A stretch of DNA of 64,000 nucleotides from Cryptomeria japonica (GCF_030272615.1 NC_081413.1:157854849-157918848), one strand, 5' to 3'; positions 26,348 to 38,687 are shown, counted from the first letter of the stretch. Notes: generated from the letters alone by a model not told the origin. Made by a program: numbers and translations.

Positions 26348-26556
26348 ATCTCCCCCTTTGGCATTGATGGCAACACTCATGAGAAAATTCCAAAACTTGT
26401 AATCCAAAAATAGTGTACAAAAAATATTACCAAAAATATGTGAGCTCCCCTTGAGAAGATAAGTCTTTTGCTAATTATTTTCTCATACTACTACTCCCCC
26501 TTTGGCATCAATGACAAAGGTTGTCAAGGTGTCAATAGAGTTGTAGTTTTTCTATC

Positions 26557-29500
26557 TCAACCTTGTAACTGGGTGGTTACAATTTGAAAAAGATCCACCA
26601 AAACCAAATTTATGCTTTCCATAAACTTCTTACTGTCTTTTATTGTTGCCTCTATTCTTTGAACTATACCGGTGAGTTGCTGCATATGCTCTGCCGGTGG
26701 TTTTTGTCCTTGTACTAATGCCTCAGATATTTCCTTTCTTAGGGATGCTAGATAGTCTAGTCTTGGACTTAGTCTTAGTCTCAGATTCTTAGCCTTGTTT
26801 ATTATTCTCTCCTTTTCTCTCTCTAGCTTCAGTAACTCTTCCTCAAAGCCTATTATCTTTTGCTCAAAAACTGATAATGTATCAGGTAAATTAACAAAAT
26901 TGTCAGCAAGTTTATTAATTTCTTCTTGTGCCTTGCTCATCTTCTTATCTATGTCCACTGTCAAAAATTTTGTCTTGCAAGTATCTTTGTACAGAGTTTT
27001 ACATTCCTTCAATATGTTACAGAGTTCTGGTAGAAGTGTGTCAAATTCCCTAGTACACTTCTTTATTTGATCCTTAAAGAATTTATGTTTTTCAATTTTC
27101 ACTCTGTCTTTGAATGCCTCTTCCTTTATTTGCTCAACTGTCACTGTGTTGTCAGTAATATACTTCGACAAAGTGTTGAGTTGACTCAAGGAATCCTTAT
27201 TATCTCTATTGCATTTTGGAGCTATCATCCTCAAAATTGGGATTGTGTCATCTATAGCTTTATAAGCTTGTGAACTACAATCAGTTATTTTCTTCAAAGA
27301 ATCTAAAAGAACTTCAATTACATTGGTTGATTTGTAACCTGCAGAGGAGGAACCAACATTCTAAATTCCACTGGTGGAGGAAGTAACCATGCTTGTAGTG
27401 ACCTCTAGTAGGTCAGTCTTTGTTTCCATTTCCTTAAGCAAGGGTTTTTGTTTCTCTCCTATTGTCGATGGCACTATTTCCACATGAACCCATTCCAGAG
27501 CCTGTTGCTCTACTTGTCTCTCTATTTGTTGATCTGTTCCAATCTCTATCTGTTTCCCTATGCTATCATCTTCCACTTTTCCTTCGGTGTTATCAATGTT
27601 GTTAGTTGTCGGTGGCTCACTAGCCATGTCAGTCTTATCGGTTGTGTCTTTATCTACCACAATGTTGACCTTTTGAGTATCAACATCCACTATGTATAGT
27701 ACCTCAGGATTAGGATTAGTATCCTTTTGTGATACATCCATACTGTCATCTATCGGTTGGTCTTCTGTTGTTGTTACCGGTGTAGTAATCAGAGGGGGTG
27801 GGGATAAGTTATCTTTTACTTTGATACTAGGAGGTCCACCAACCTTTCCTTTACCCTTGTCTTTGTCCTTTTGATAGAATTTGATAGGCTTGGGGTTCCT
27901 GTACTCCTCCTGCTTTTCCTTCTCCACAAGGAATATATCCCATCCATTTTCTATTTCTTTTGTTACCTCTTTAACTCTTCCTACCATTAGTGCAATATGT
28001 CGGTGTGTAGTAGAGAATACTGACCGGTTGGCTTTTGCAATTAGATTATCTATCTCTTTTGGAGAGTTGACTGGGTAGACAGCAAGTAATTTTTCAATTT
28101 TGATTTTCTTGTCAAGTCCTACAACAGATTGTCTTCTTGCTTCTAGTCTCTTGAATAATTCATCTGGTAGTTCATCTACAACTTCCATCAAAAATTTCTT
28201 ATAGATATCCAGGTGTAAAATAACACTGTTTTCAACTTGCTCTTTCTCATCTACTGATAGCGTATCATATAATTTTTCTATGTTCTTGAGTTTTCCTTCT
28301 TCTGTGATTTCATCCAACAGTCTGTCAATCGGAGAAATATTATGTTGAGCCCTTTTCTTCTTAGGTGTTAGCTTTTTCTTTGGGGTTGTCTTCTTTATCG
28401 GAGACCTCACTGCCTATTGTTTTTGTCTAGTTCTTCTAAGTGAGGGTGTGGATACTGGTGAAGGTTGTCTTTTCCTTACAACTCTTTTAAATTCAGCTAA
28501 CATGTCACTCTCTGAAGAAGTTGCTACCGGTGAAAGGTGAGTTTTTGGTTGTTGTTCCTGTAACTCATATTCAGTGATACCGGTTTGTTTCAGTACATCT
28601 TCTTTTATAGCCTTAGCCTGCCTTGAACCTCTCCTCATTGTTTCTTCTACTTTCTTAACTCTCTTCTTAGATTGAATTTGGCTTTCAATGGTCTCAACAC
28701 TACCAAATATTTCTTCCTTAGGTCCATTTGGTGCTTCCAGAAGTGCTTTAGCATATGTTTCAATGATGTGGTCATCAGTCTCATAACCCATCTTAGTAAC
28801 CCAGATTGTTCTTGGGGTAACTACTTCCATCCAGATCTCATCCTTTTTAATTACAAAAAATATATCATCCTTATATTTGTTAACAATTTCCTGTGACAAT
28901 CTGATTCTTTTGTTCATTCTGGCCTTTAGTGCTTGAAAATACTCATTGATATTGTCTTCCTTGTTTTCACCCATGTTGTTGAATAAGTCTGATAACTATT
29001 TTCCTACTGGTATGTCAAATCCAAGATTCTTGTTACCTATACCAGGCACCTATTTTGTTATGTGTAGCATTAAGCATACAAGTAGATTACCAAATCTAAA
29101 AGTCCCTTTCTTATCCTTCTTGATTTCCCCTAAATTGTCAATCAATTCATCCTTTAGCCATTCACATACATCAATTTTCACATTTTCTTTTACCATATCA
29201 TGTGCACTTTTTATGCATAAATTGGAAACTGAGTTAAGTCTGTTTGCATGTGTTGCTTTGTATCCTAAAATCATGCTAACAAATCTCACATTTGTATCAG
29301 TCACATCATTAACCCTTAGAGACCTTCTATCGGATGTTGCACCAGTTAAGTTCATTACTAGGTCATTTGAGACCTTCTTTGTTTTGTCTGGTCTGCTACC
29401 GGTAGAGGGTAACCCTGTTATAGCTTTCACAGCTTCTTTGGTAATTTTATGAATTGAATCTAGCCAAAAGAATGCACCATGTACCCTGCTCAATACTATC

Positions 29501-29838
29501 CTAATAACTTCCTTGGGAAAATCTGGAATGCTGAGAATTTCTGTGAATCCTAGGGTTTCAATAATTTGGTGTTCAGGTTTTACTTTACCAGAATCATCAC
29601 AGATAACAGATTTGTACATGTTCTTGATTTCTTCATCTCCTAATTCTTCTATATGGCAATGGATATAAATTCTAGGGTCTTCTGCATAAACAACTCCTTT
29701 GGGAATTTGGGAAAAAGCACCTACATTGTCATCCTTTTTAGCTATCTCGGGAACTAGCTGAAATATGGGCCTAGGGCATTTTATTACCTTGACCATAGTA
29801 GGGTTTTCTATGAATTTAGGTACAGAAGAGGATGCCAT
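26557..29838 (-). pseudogene. ORF B of the pol-less element (large basic/acidic protein)
   Basis: One frame of 1,093 codons from ATG at 29838 to TGA at 26557, broken only by four TAG codons (29050, 28996, 28414, 27361). There are no frameshifts. N-terminal ~260 residues form a folded-looking domain (ITGLPSTGSRP; CIKSAHDMVKENVKIDVCEWL; FRFGNLLVCLMLH). By pattern this resembles the 'putative plant transposon protein' family (Transposase_32, PF20167), which is a tentative match. Next is an ~185-residue domain ending in basic sequence, then a KKxTPKKK-rich segment with a helical region. An acidic Thr/Asp-rich linker and a C-terminal coiled coil of ~245 residues follow (KAQEEINKLADNF; FEEELLKLEREKERI). 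A protein of the same order is encoded at 51938-55311. Function unknown; it may be a structural or DNA-binding partner of the gag-like protein. Confidence 0.7.
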
Positions 29839-30140
29839 GATTATAAATACCTTTTTCTACCTTTGGAAGGATTGATTGCTGAAATGCTTTGCCTCTTTGC
29901 TCGAAATGCCTTAGCTCTGGAAATTTCGCGCTCTTCGAATGTTTGAATGCTTGGTGAAGTGAAATGGAGCCAAAAACATTAATTTATAATGTCAATCTGT
30001 CAACTACCACATTTAATGCCTGCTGGTTAAGTAATCACTTAACATAACTGCCGGTATAGAAGTAATTTCAACTTCTTACCATCAACCGAGGGAATAATAT
30101 CATATGTCTCATTGATTGCCAAACCCTCAAAGAAATTTCT

Positions 30141-31277
30141 TCAATTTGATGAAGAGACTTCTACCGATGGAGTGTTACTCTGTCCTGCCGGTGAAGTGTT
30201 GCTTGGTTCTACCAGTGGAGGAGTATTCCTATCCACATTTAGTTCTGATTTCCTGATCCATTGTTTTGAGAATTCCTTCTTAACTTCTTCAACTTTTTCT
30301 TTACCTTTCAAACTAGGACCTTTGTTGTCTTCCGGTGAGGACTTGCTTCTACAAAATTTAGCAATATGCCCAATTTTGTTACATGCATAACAAATCACTT
30401 TATTTTTCTGAATAGCCTTTCCATAACCTATGTCAGTTAGTGTTCTGCATTGATTAGATAAGTGTCCAAATCTTCCACAAACATAACATCTAACATTCAT
30501 TTTGCAATTCTCAGAGTTATGACCAACTTTGTTGCATTTTGAACATTGACTGGTAGGTGTATTGGTATTCTGATAGTTTCTAGATATACATTCATTTTCT
30601 CTATGACCATACTTATTATAGTTAAGTCATTTGTCATTAAATTTATAAGCAGTAGGTTGTCTTACCAGTTTGCTATGATCCTATGTGTTTGCAGTACCGG
30701 AGCTTTCACCAACTTGAAAGCCAATTCCAGAAGTGTCACCTTTAGGTTTTTGATTCTTCAGCAAGTTACCAAGTTCCTCTGAGCTTTTCTTGAATTTTTC
30801 TTCATGTTGATTTGTAGTATCTAGTTCTCTTTCTAAGACTTCTTTTTGTCTCATCAGTTCATTGGAGTCATTCTGAGTGTGCATCAGATCTGTCTTCAAC
30901 AAATCATTTTCATAGCTAAGTCTTGTGTTCTCATTTGCAGCATCACTTAGTCTTCTAGTCAAATCTTCTTCATTCTTCTTTTTATCTTCAATTTCTTTAC
31001 AAAATCTCATAGTCATATCCTGCATCTCATTCTTTGTTGTCATGTTCTCTTGCTTCATCTTGTTTATCATATCATTAAGAGTTTCTTTTTCATCATTCTC
31101 ATTTTGCATCTTTTCACAAAGTTCTCTTCTCTTGTTTCTTGAAATAGTAATATTATCTTGAAGTGCTTGAATAATATCCTGAGCAGCCTTTAGATCATCT
31201 TCAAGTTTGATATTTTTCAATTTTTCTACATCATAGTCTGAGAGAGCTCCTTCAAGTTGCTTCATCAGATTTTCCAT
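30141..31277 (-). pseudogene. ORF A of the pol-less element: coiled coil plus CCHC zinc knuckles (gag-like)
   Basis: Starting at ATG 31277 (MENLMKQLEGAL), it has about 190 residues of heptad-rich coiled coil, then zinc knuckles: YNKYGHRENEC (first cysteine lost), CSKCNKVGHNSENC, CYVCGRFGHLSNQC and CYACNKIGHIAKFC. A Lys/Ser-rich tail ends at TGA 30141. In-frame TAG at 30681 and TGA at 30627 interrupt it, but the frame is otherwise continuous. Multiple CX2CX4HX4C knuckles are the hallmark of nucleocapsid-type RNA binding, so a gag role is inferred. It has no similarity to the chromovirus gag in this window. Confidence 0.75.
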
Positions 31278-31335
31278 CTCTACCAGTGTCAAGATCTTCC
31301 TCAAGTTGTTAGGCTTCTGAAAATAGAGGACCAAT

Positions 31336-31346
31336 CTCTGATACCA
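31336..31346 (-). other. Primer-binding site, initiator tRNA-Met
   Basis: Minus strand TGGTATCAGAG, two bases from the 5' LTR edge at 31349. Matching then decays. It fixes orientation. Confidence 0.8.
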
Positions 31347-31348
31347 AT

Positions 31349-32154
31349 TGTTAGGATTCCCACAGATATTGAGAGGGGGGGGGTGAATCAGTATCTAACC
31401 AGTTAGTAGATTTTCTTAACTTAAAACATATAAAGCATATTAATACTATGTACCGATAAGTAGAAAGTAACGCAATAAATAGAGATAAAAACAACCACAT
31501 GAAAAACACACCATAACACAAGGATTTAACGAGGAAACCCAGTGTAGGAAAAACCTCGGTGGGATTTGCGACCCACAATATTTACTTACTGGCCAATAAG
31601 AGAATATTACTGCTACAAGAGGGGCTTGCACATGTAGGAAGGCCAATTGCCTAGAGCTCATTGCTCAAATACAAAATAGGAAGTCTCACTAACTTACAAA
31701 AATGGATTATATAAATCCAATGTCTTGTACTGCTTCAAAATAGCATCTATAATGCCAAATCTAGTACCTGTTACTGCTCTGCTTCTTACATAAACCCTTA
31801 ACCTATAATTCACATAATAGGTCTACCTTATTTTGCCCAATTACAATCTTCTTCTACATCAAAATGTTTTACAATGATCTCTCTTGTATAAGAGTCATTT
31901 TACAACTTTCCAAGTCGGCTTACAATGATTTTATAAATAATAAACAAAATATATAAATAATAAAAATCATGTTGGCCTCTATGCTGGTATGCTTCCTTTC
32001 ACTGCCAGTGCTGGTGATGTGAATGTCGGTGTAGAGTCTGATCTTGTTAGTGCCAGTGGAATGTCTTGCCGGTGTCATAGGATTGTAAGGTTGCCATCAA
32101 TGACAAAACCTTCAATCACCTACAATGTCTCATTGGAGTGTGCATATGCCAACA
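31349..32154 (-). repeat. 5' LTR of the pol-less element
   Basis: 806 bp, paired with 25544-26347. Differences are mainly transitions (for example 'accggt' against 'accagt'). Confidence 0.92.
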
Positions 32155-32159
32155 ATATA

Positions 32160-32363
32160 TACATACACATATACACATATATATACATGCATATATACAC
32201 ATATATACATACACACAATGTATGTATATTCAAATATCATATGGATATGTATATACATATATGTATATTAATATGTATATGCAGATATCATATGCATATA
32301 CATATATGTATATAAATATGTATATGCACATGCTTACACACACACATATATATATATATATAT
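32160..32363. repeat. ACATAT-type microsatellite
   Basis: About 200 bp of ATACACAT/ATATGTAT repeats ending in (TA)n. It lies between the pol-less element and the solo LTR, and both inserted into it. Confidence 0.9.
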
Positions 32364-33841
32364 TGATAACTCAATGATGAATGTATAGTACCAAGCTGGT
32401 ACTGAGAGGGGGGGGGGTGAATCAGTATAGATAAAAACACATTCCTAAAACTAGTTTGTCAGCAGACATTGTGCTTTGGCAAACAAACAATAACACCAGT
32501 CTTAAACAGAGTACAACCGGCAAAACCCAGAATAACTGAGACAAGCATAAACCGGTTGACACTTATCTTTTCATACAATCTAATACTTCATTTTCATTTC
32601 ATCCTAGTGTATGAACAGGTAATCTATCATCAAAAATATATAAACAGCTAGATCAACATGATTTACCTTCAGACACAAATCACTTAAACCATCACATGAA
32701 TAACACCACACATGACACATAGATTTTTCACGTGGAAACCTAACTGGGAAAAACCACAGTGGGGATGAATACCCACAAGCTACTTTTGAACTCTTTAGAA
32801 GTCCGCTATGTTAGGAGCCTTGTCCGGTTAAAGACTGATACAATGGGTTCTGCTAGGAACCGATCCTGTTAGGGATCACCAGATTAAGGGATGGCTAGAA
32901 TACCTAGTTAAGGGTTAAACCCTATTAAAAGTTACCTTGTTAGAGGATTTCAAGAACTCAATGGTTTTGAGTCACCCTATCAAAGGATTTATAGTAAGCC
33001 GATTAAAGCTACCCTGTTAAGGGATTTCCCAACTGTTGAAGTGGTTAGAGATCAACGGGTATTACAATGATCTGGTAACAGCACTCAATGCCAATGCAGA
33101 TCTGCTTTAGCTCCCCTTCACCTTCTGCACTTACACTCTACAGGTATCACTTCTCTCCTCTGGTCTGGCAAGAATCACGTATCTCTTCACTTGGATACAC
33201 ACACACAAATTTTGCCAACAACCTCAGAAAGAAACACAACAATGACCTTATAGGAAACAGATAGTTCGGTAGCATAAACCCTAAACCCTAAACATGTTAG
33301 GTTAAGCAATTCAAATGGTTCAATCCTGACCATTGATCACATTACATTAAATGCAACAGTCTTGAACCGATCTCAAGATGTTCTCTATCATTCATTTTCC
33401 ACCGCTTTCATGGTGGCTGATAACCCATCACACATTTTCACCGTTTACAGACTTTGTACATTCCCGAGGTAGAAAGGAACAATCTCCTTCATGCAAGATC
33501 CTTCACGCGCACAAGGCTGACATGGCAACATGATCTGTTCTTCGTTACAATGCTAACTCATCACACAAAGTCACTAGTTGAGTCACACAAGCTTGAAGCA
33601 CTTCAACCAGAAACCCTAAAGTTGAGACTACCAATCGGTAGTCATACAAAGCTTCCATGTACCAGTTCCCATATCCACATGCCGGTTCACCTTGAACAAA
33701 CACACCGCTTCACAATGTTATACCGGTTCTCACATATACCAATTCTTGGTAACATACCGGTTCTCTCTTCTTCAGCATATTGAAATCAATGACAACATGC
33801 AATGTTATCATGTCCTCATACTGGTTCACATAATGCCAACA
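32364..33841 (-). mobile_element. Solo LTR, 1478 bp
   Basis: The sequence begins TGATAACTC and ends ATGCCAACA, flanked on both sides by TATAT (32359-32363 and 33842-33846). Near its left end 'gagagggggg..gtgaatcagtata' matches the start of the LTRs at 25544 and 50402. At about 32729-32790 it carries 'cacgtggaaacc', 'gggaaaaaccacagtgggga' and 'acccacaa', the block common to all three LTR types. There is no internal region or second LTR, so recombination between LTRs is inferred. The strand is by analogy with the related elements. Confidence 0.8.
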
Positions 33842-34173
33842 TATATATATAAACATGTATATGCATATACATATATAGTGTATGTGTGTGTATATGTATG
33901 TGTATAAATATATATGTATATATGTATATGTTTGTTTATGTATGTATGTATATATGTGTATATATGTGTGTGTGGATGTGTATGTATGTATGTATGTATG
34001 TATGTATGTATGTATGTATGTTTGTTTATATGTATGTATGTATGTATGTATGTTTGTTTGTATGTATGTATGTATGTATGTATGTATGTATGTATGTATG
34101 TATGTATGTATGTATATGTGTGTGTGTGTATACATGTATGTATATATATATATATACATGTATATATATATAT
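33842..34173. repeat. (TATG)n-rich compound microsatellite
   Basis: About 330 bp with long perfect TATG runs (33980-34110) and TA/TG blocks. It accounts for several overlapping low-complexity open frames on both strands. Confidence 0.97.
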
Positions 34174-34179
34174 GCTTAT

Positions 34180-35640
34180 CTAGGTCCCATTTTAGTATTT
34201 CTGGACTTCAGTGTCTGGTATGCTTGACCTAACTCAATTCAATATATGTTTTCGGCTTCTTTGCCCTATTTAGGACCTTAGGTCCCAATTTGGGCCTATT
34301 TTGGAGGAAGCATGGAACCTAGGGCACTCTGCTCCTCTTATTTCGGCCCCAAATTCAAATCACACAATAGTCGGCTTGATTTAGTAAGAAATATTTTCTC
34401 GTGTCCAACTACTCTGTGTTTTATGCCCCAAAATGCTTAGAAGAGGTATATAAGCAATGTATCCTCCCTTATTTTGAGATCAAGGAATCAATATATCAAC
34501 TACAAGGATGAAGCTCTACCTCGATTACATTTCAAGAGAAAGTGATCAAGCATCAAGGCATTGATGACTAGGAGTTCATGACAGATCTATGCATTTGTAA
34601 TGGCCTCCATGATCTTCTCTTTCTAAGCCAAGTATAAGTCAACAGTAAGCATCTTCATGAGAATTTTGACAAAAAAATTCCTATGAAGGTATAAACTTTT
34701 CAATTTCAGTTCTAGTAATTGCTACCTAATAACAAACTTTCAATTGAAATTCCAATTTAATTTAATTTCAAGTTTAATTCCTAAACCGAGGTTTGAATTA
34801 GGAAAACCACTGTCTCCCCAACAATTTCCTCTCTTTTCTATGTGTACGAATAGGTGAAAAATCTACAAAAAATAGATGTTAAACCATCAGACAAAGATCT
34901 ATAGTTTGCAATTCATCAAAACATAAATTGACAGGAGTTGGGCAGCCAGGGCAACTAAGTCTCAGGAGTGGGCCAAGCTAGGCAACTAAGTCACTGCACT
35001 TTTTACTCAAATTTGATTGCAAGTTAGTTATAATTTGGACTTCCGCATACTTTTTCCAAATTGGATTTTGAGTCCATTGTCTTTTTGTGCATGCAAAAAA
35101 CTATCATTTTAGGTTACTCGCTCCTAGGTTGTTCACTCTTCCTTACAGTTTGCATATCACTTTAAACTCAACAGCAAAGGACCACTACATACACTTTGTG
35201 CTTGATTCATCTTGAGCCTAGTGGATCATTCTCCTTCTGAATGTAATCAAAGTGAAAATAGGCCTAGTTTCCTAGTTTGCATGCATTAAGCTAGTCAATC
35301 CTATTTCCCCATATTGAATTTTAGTGAACCTAAATTCCTTCATTCTTACTTCTTATTTGGATGTCTAGATCTGATTTCTTTTACATTTTATGCATTTAGG
35401 GATTCAATTTTTATTCATTGATGCAAGTTTTAAATGGTCAATTTGATAAAAGTTTGTATTGTTTAGACATTTCCTTGGTGCATGAGTTTTATGACCTTAA
35501 TTCTTATGTCTAATATCACTTTGAGAAGAAGTTATAGACTTATGGATTCCTGAAAAGGTGTAGATCTAGAGTCAATTAACATTTTTCATGGGAACTTGGG
35601 TGAAAAATCTATACCTTCATATGAAATACCTAACATTGTT
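34180..35640 (+). other. Probable LTR and leader of a Ty3/gypsy element
   Basis: The region precedes a plus-strand gag remnant. A TATATAAG box at 34448-34455 is followed by a transcript-like leader, and a possible LTR end '..CTCCCCAACA' lies near 34830. I could not find the matching 3' LTR in the window, so the LTR call rests on position and promoter layout only. The rest (34840-35640) is non-coding leader-like sequence. Confidence 0.4.
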
Positions 35641-35649
35641 GATTATCAT

Positions 35650-36680
35650 TCCTCCCATACTTCTCACAATGAGGATGACCCCCTAACATGAGTATCTACT
35701 ACCCAATTAGTAAAGCTTATTCATGATTTGGAAAACCTTGAACATTAGATGGGCCAAGACCACTTTGATAGTGAGGTCATCCCCTTGATTGAAGGGTTGA
35801 GGAGGATGGTTTAAAATTATGAACATGGTGTGAATTTGTTGTGTGGTATATCTCATATTGTGAATGATAATCTTATGTCCATGAAATTTTGTGCCAAGGT
35901 TCTTCACTTTTCTACTCCAAATAATTTTGAAATTCCTATTTTTATTCTAACATCATTTCATAATGTTCCTACTTATAATCCACCTGTCATGACTACATCT
36001 ACACAAAATGTTAATCCTACACATGTTAATCTTGGAGGAATCCCTATCTTACCACCTTCTATGAGTGTTACATTTCCTTCACAAACATCTCCTATATACC
36101 TACTTATCACAGTATCCAATTTTCATATTTCAATCTTGGAGGAATCCCTATCATACCACCTTCTATGAGTGTTACATTTCCTTCACAAACATCTCCTATA
36201 TACCTACTTATCACAATATCCAATTTTCATATTTCAATTCTCCATACATTTCCCATACCATTCCACATCCTTCATTATCCAAAATTTCCAATAGCAACCT
36301 ATCCAATGAAGCCACCATTAATAGTCTTGCCCAAACTATGTCATCCTTGCAACAACAAATTGCTTCTATGACCCAGTCCACATTCAATGTTCTAGCACTA
36401 GTTGTTGCAAGCCCACTTTTCTTTGATGTGGTTCATACTATTCCCCCCAAGGATATTAAAATTCCCCAATTGGAGGCATACAATGGAAAAGGTCATCCTT
36501 TGAATCATGTTAAAATATTTTGCACTTCATGTACAAACTTCACAAATGATCATAGATTGATGGCTAAATTGTTTTCTAGAACATTTAGAGATAAGGCCTT
36601 ACAATGGTTTTATTATTTACCTCCTATTATATTGATTATTTTTACAAATTGGCTAATTCTTTCATTCAACAATTTTAAAA
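35650..36680 (+). pseudogene. Gypsy gag remnant
   Basis: The C-terminal part gives AYNGKGHPLNHVKIFCTSC, DHRLMAKLFSRTFRDKALQWF and YYLPP. These are the conserved blocks of the retrotransposon gag capsid domain ('...P..H...F', 'LF..sL.g.A..WF..LPP'). Upstream the frame is broken, partly by a 104-bp tandem duplication (36028-36235). Sequence similarity stops at about 36680, where another repeat begins. It is of a different lineage from the chromoviruses here, probably the non-chromodomain gypsy branch. Confidence 0.7.
36028..36235 (+). repeat. 104-bp tandem duplication inside the gag remnant
   Basis: Copies 36028-36131 and 36132-36235 both start 'aatcttggaggaatcccta' and differ at only a few sites. 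104 is not a multiple of three, so the duplication shifts the gag frame. Confidence 0.9.
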
Positions 36681-37440
36681 TGTAATGCTCCATTAGGAAA
36701 CCCCAGAGGAATAACAACTAATAAACCAAAAACTTATAGATTTTTTTTTTTAAATGAAACATAATACATCAAATATGATAAATAAATACAACACTAAGTA
36801 AATTTATTTCATAACATAGATGAATCATATTCTTAGCAAAAGACTAAATCACATCGCATAACAATCCTCTATGGGTTCCCTAACATTGGTACTAAGAAAT
36901 GCTTACTAACATGTATTAAACATCATTAAGTTAATCACATGAGATATCTTTATTTCATTACAATATTATTCCAAATCACATAAACATCTTAATAGGATAC
37001 ATTAACTTAACTTAATCAAATAAAAATCCTAATCATTAACCATATAACTCATCATCCAAAGGCCTATGCTAAGTTCATTTTAAAGCACCAAATGAAGATT
37101 CCTATGATAACCTTCATCAAGAATAAGAACACACATATAATCCACATGAGTGCATTCACTTACAAGTTATCCATTAATACAAATGCATCTATCATAGTAG
37201 TCTTATTACAATCCTTCCCACTTGGAGTATCTAATTACAAATATGCTTTCAATTAAAAGTACAAATATACAATTACATATTACTTTGCATCACCTCTGGA
37301 AGATACATAAAAAATACATTACAATGGTAGAACAATCTGCATTTGAATGTGAAAACATTGGAATACAAGGTAAGATCTATTCAGCTGCACACAAACAAGA
37401 ACTCCAAAACCTGAATGGATGGTAAACACTACAACTTGAC
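36681..37440. other. Unidentified repeat-like insertion
   Basis: The gag remnant is cut at 'TGTAATGCTCC'. The following ~760 bp are AT-rich and non-coding. 'ttaggaaaccccagagg' near 36693 and its imperfect inverse 'cctctatgggttccctaa' near 36867 form a short inverted repeat. The TG start suggests an LTR, but no matching CA end with target duplication could be fixed. Confidence 0.35.
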
Positions 37441-38045
37441 CATGTATTTGAATGATACCAGTTACAATGTTGTTTAATTTTATCTGCTAAATCATGATAT
37501 TCATTAGTGGAATGGCCATGGATTTGATGATCCTTATAAAAAGAAGGATTGTGTTGATTTTTCTTATGATTCTTTCTTTAACTTTTTTAAGGGAGAGTAA
37601 TCAAGTTGGCTTGAAGAAGCTCATACACAATATTCTCTTGTTGTGATGAGAAGTTGTAAGAAGGCATGGATGTAATAGACAATGAGGCAAGAGATGCTGA
37701 TAAAGGACTTTGGAAACCTAGACTTTTTTTAGAAAAGTGTGGTGTTGATTTTGCTTAACTGTCAAAAATTTGTTGTACACATCCTAAACTATGTCCAATA
37801 CATCCATGCGTAGATGGTAAAATTTCTAAAGGAGGGGGTTCATTCTTAGTGTCAAATTTTAAAGAGCCCCCATCATTATCACGACATGTGTTGGAAGGAG
37901 AGGTGGGAATTGATTTAGAAGAAGCTTGGATAAATGATACACAAGGCTCCTTTAAAGATTCATTCTTAGATCGAGGGATATTATACCCATTGAAGGAGAG
38001 TGTAAATTCTAATGTACCCCAATTCCTTACTAGGGTAATCGTATA
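37440..38045 (-). pseudogene. Gypsy gag/protease-linker remnant, minus strand
   Basis: Minus-strand translation gives GTLEFTLSFNGYNIPRSKN and, at 37470-37560, FYKDHQIHGHSTNEYHDLADKIK. The latter resembles the 'FC.yH...GH.T..C..LK..I' motif found in gypsy polyproteins after gag. One stop lies near 37757 and frames break elsewhere. Opposite orientation to the gag remnant at 35650-36680 suggests two insertions or an inversion. Confidence 0.5.
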
Positions 38046-38059
38046 GATTTGTGTCACAC

Positions 38060-38255
38060 TTGGGCCTAACCCCGCACGTTCCAGTTGGACCGATCTAATG
38101 GCCACATAGCGCTGGCATGGCAGAATGCATCTGGCACAACCCTGCGCTGTATAAACCCCAAAATCAGCCTAAGCCTCTCATTTTTCATTAAGCGGCTTGG
38201 AGATCAGCGGGAGAGGAGAGCGAAGGGGCAAGGATCCAGCCAGAACAGTTTCGGA
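38060..38255 (+). promoter_or_regulatory. GC-rich promoter-like island with TATA box and possible first exon
   Basis: Unlike its AT-rich surroundings, this stretch is GC-rich. It contains 'gctgTATAAACCcc' (TATA at about 38150) and, about 100 bp later, 'tttcggaGGTAATTG', which fits a splice donor (GT at about 38256) followed by a T-rich intron-like run. It looks like a core promoter with a non-coding first exon. No coding exon can be linked; the full chromovirus and palindromic array follow. It may instead be an LTR promoter. Confidence 0.4.
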
Positions 38256-38480
38256 GGTAATTGTTTTTTTGTTTTTTTAAATGTATTTATTGTAGAATTT
38301 TTTATTTTTTTTGTTTTTTGTTTTAAATTTGTATAGTTTATTGATAAAAAAAAAATTGTATAGTTTATTTTTTTTAGCTGTTAAATACATTTTCGCTTTA
38401 ATTTTTTTTTATGTTTAGTAATATAATAGTTTTGAATATTTAAATGGTATGTTTTATTAATGGTTGATTAGTAAAATAAA
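38256..38480. other. T-rich non-coding stretch
   Basis: Poly-T-rich sequence immediately after the possible splice donor. No coding potential. Confidence 0.5.
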
Positions 38481-38687
38481 TACATATATACGTACATACA
38501 TACATAAACATACATAAATACACACATAAATATGTTCATACACATACATACAAATACATATACAAACATACACATGCATACATACATAGAGATACATAAA
38601 TACCTACATACATACATACATACATATATACACATACATAAATACATACACATACATGCATACATACATACACATACATACATACAC
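38481..38687. repeat. (CATA)n microsatellite
   Basis: About 205 bp of ACATACATAAATACAT-type repeats directly abutting the palindromic array. Confidence 0.95.

Larger units (their letters stand above)
25544..32154 (-). mobile_element. Pol-less two-ORF LTR retrotransposon
   Basis: The 6611-bp element is bounded by LTRs 25544-26347 and 31349-32154. Both start TGTTAGGATTCCC and end ..CCAACA (plus strand), with 5-bp duplication ATATA at 25539-25543 and 32155-32159. The primer site at 31336-31346 and a polypurine tract next to 26347 make it minus-strand. The interior codes for two long frames: ORF A (gag-like coiled coil and zinc knuckles) and ORF B (about 1,093 codons). No protease, reverse transcriptase, RNase H or integrase motif is seen. 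The same layout occurs at 50402-58480. It resembles in concept the TR-GAG class of non-autonomous elements that keep a gag gene, but it has a second large ORF. Confidence 0.9.

Noticed and set aside
33275-33292. Telomere-like AAACCCTAAACCCTAAAC
   Set aside because: Only about two and a half units inside a solo LTR, not a telomeric tract.
33882-34232. Long overlapping open frames of Tyr/Val/Met/Cys repeats on both strands
   Set aside because: They are translations of a TATG microsatellite. The same applies to frames at 18432-18782, 25165-25771, 38468-38756, 60814-61178 and 61831-62111.
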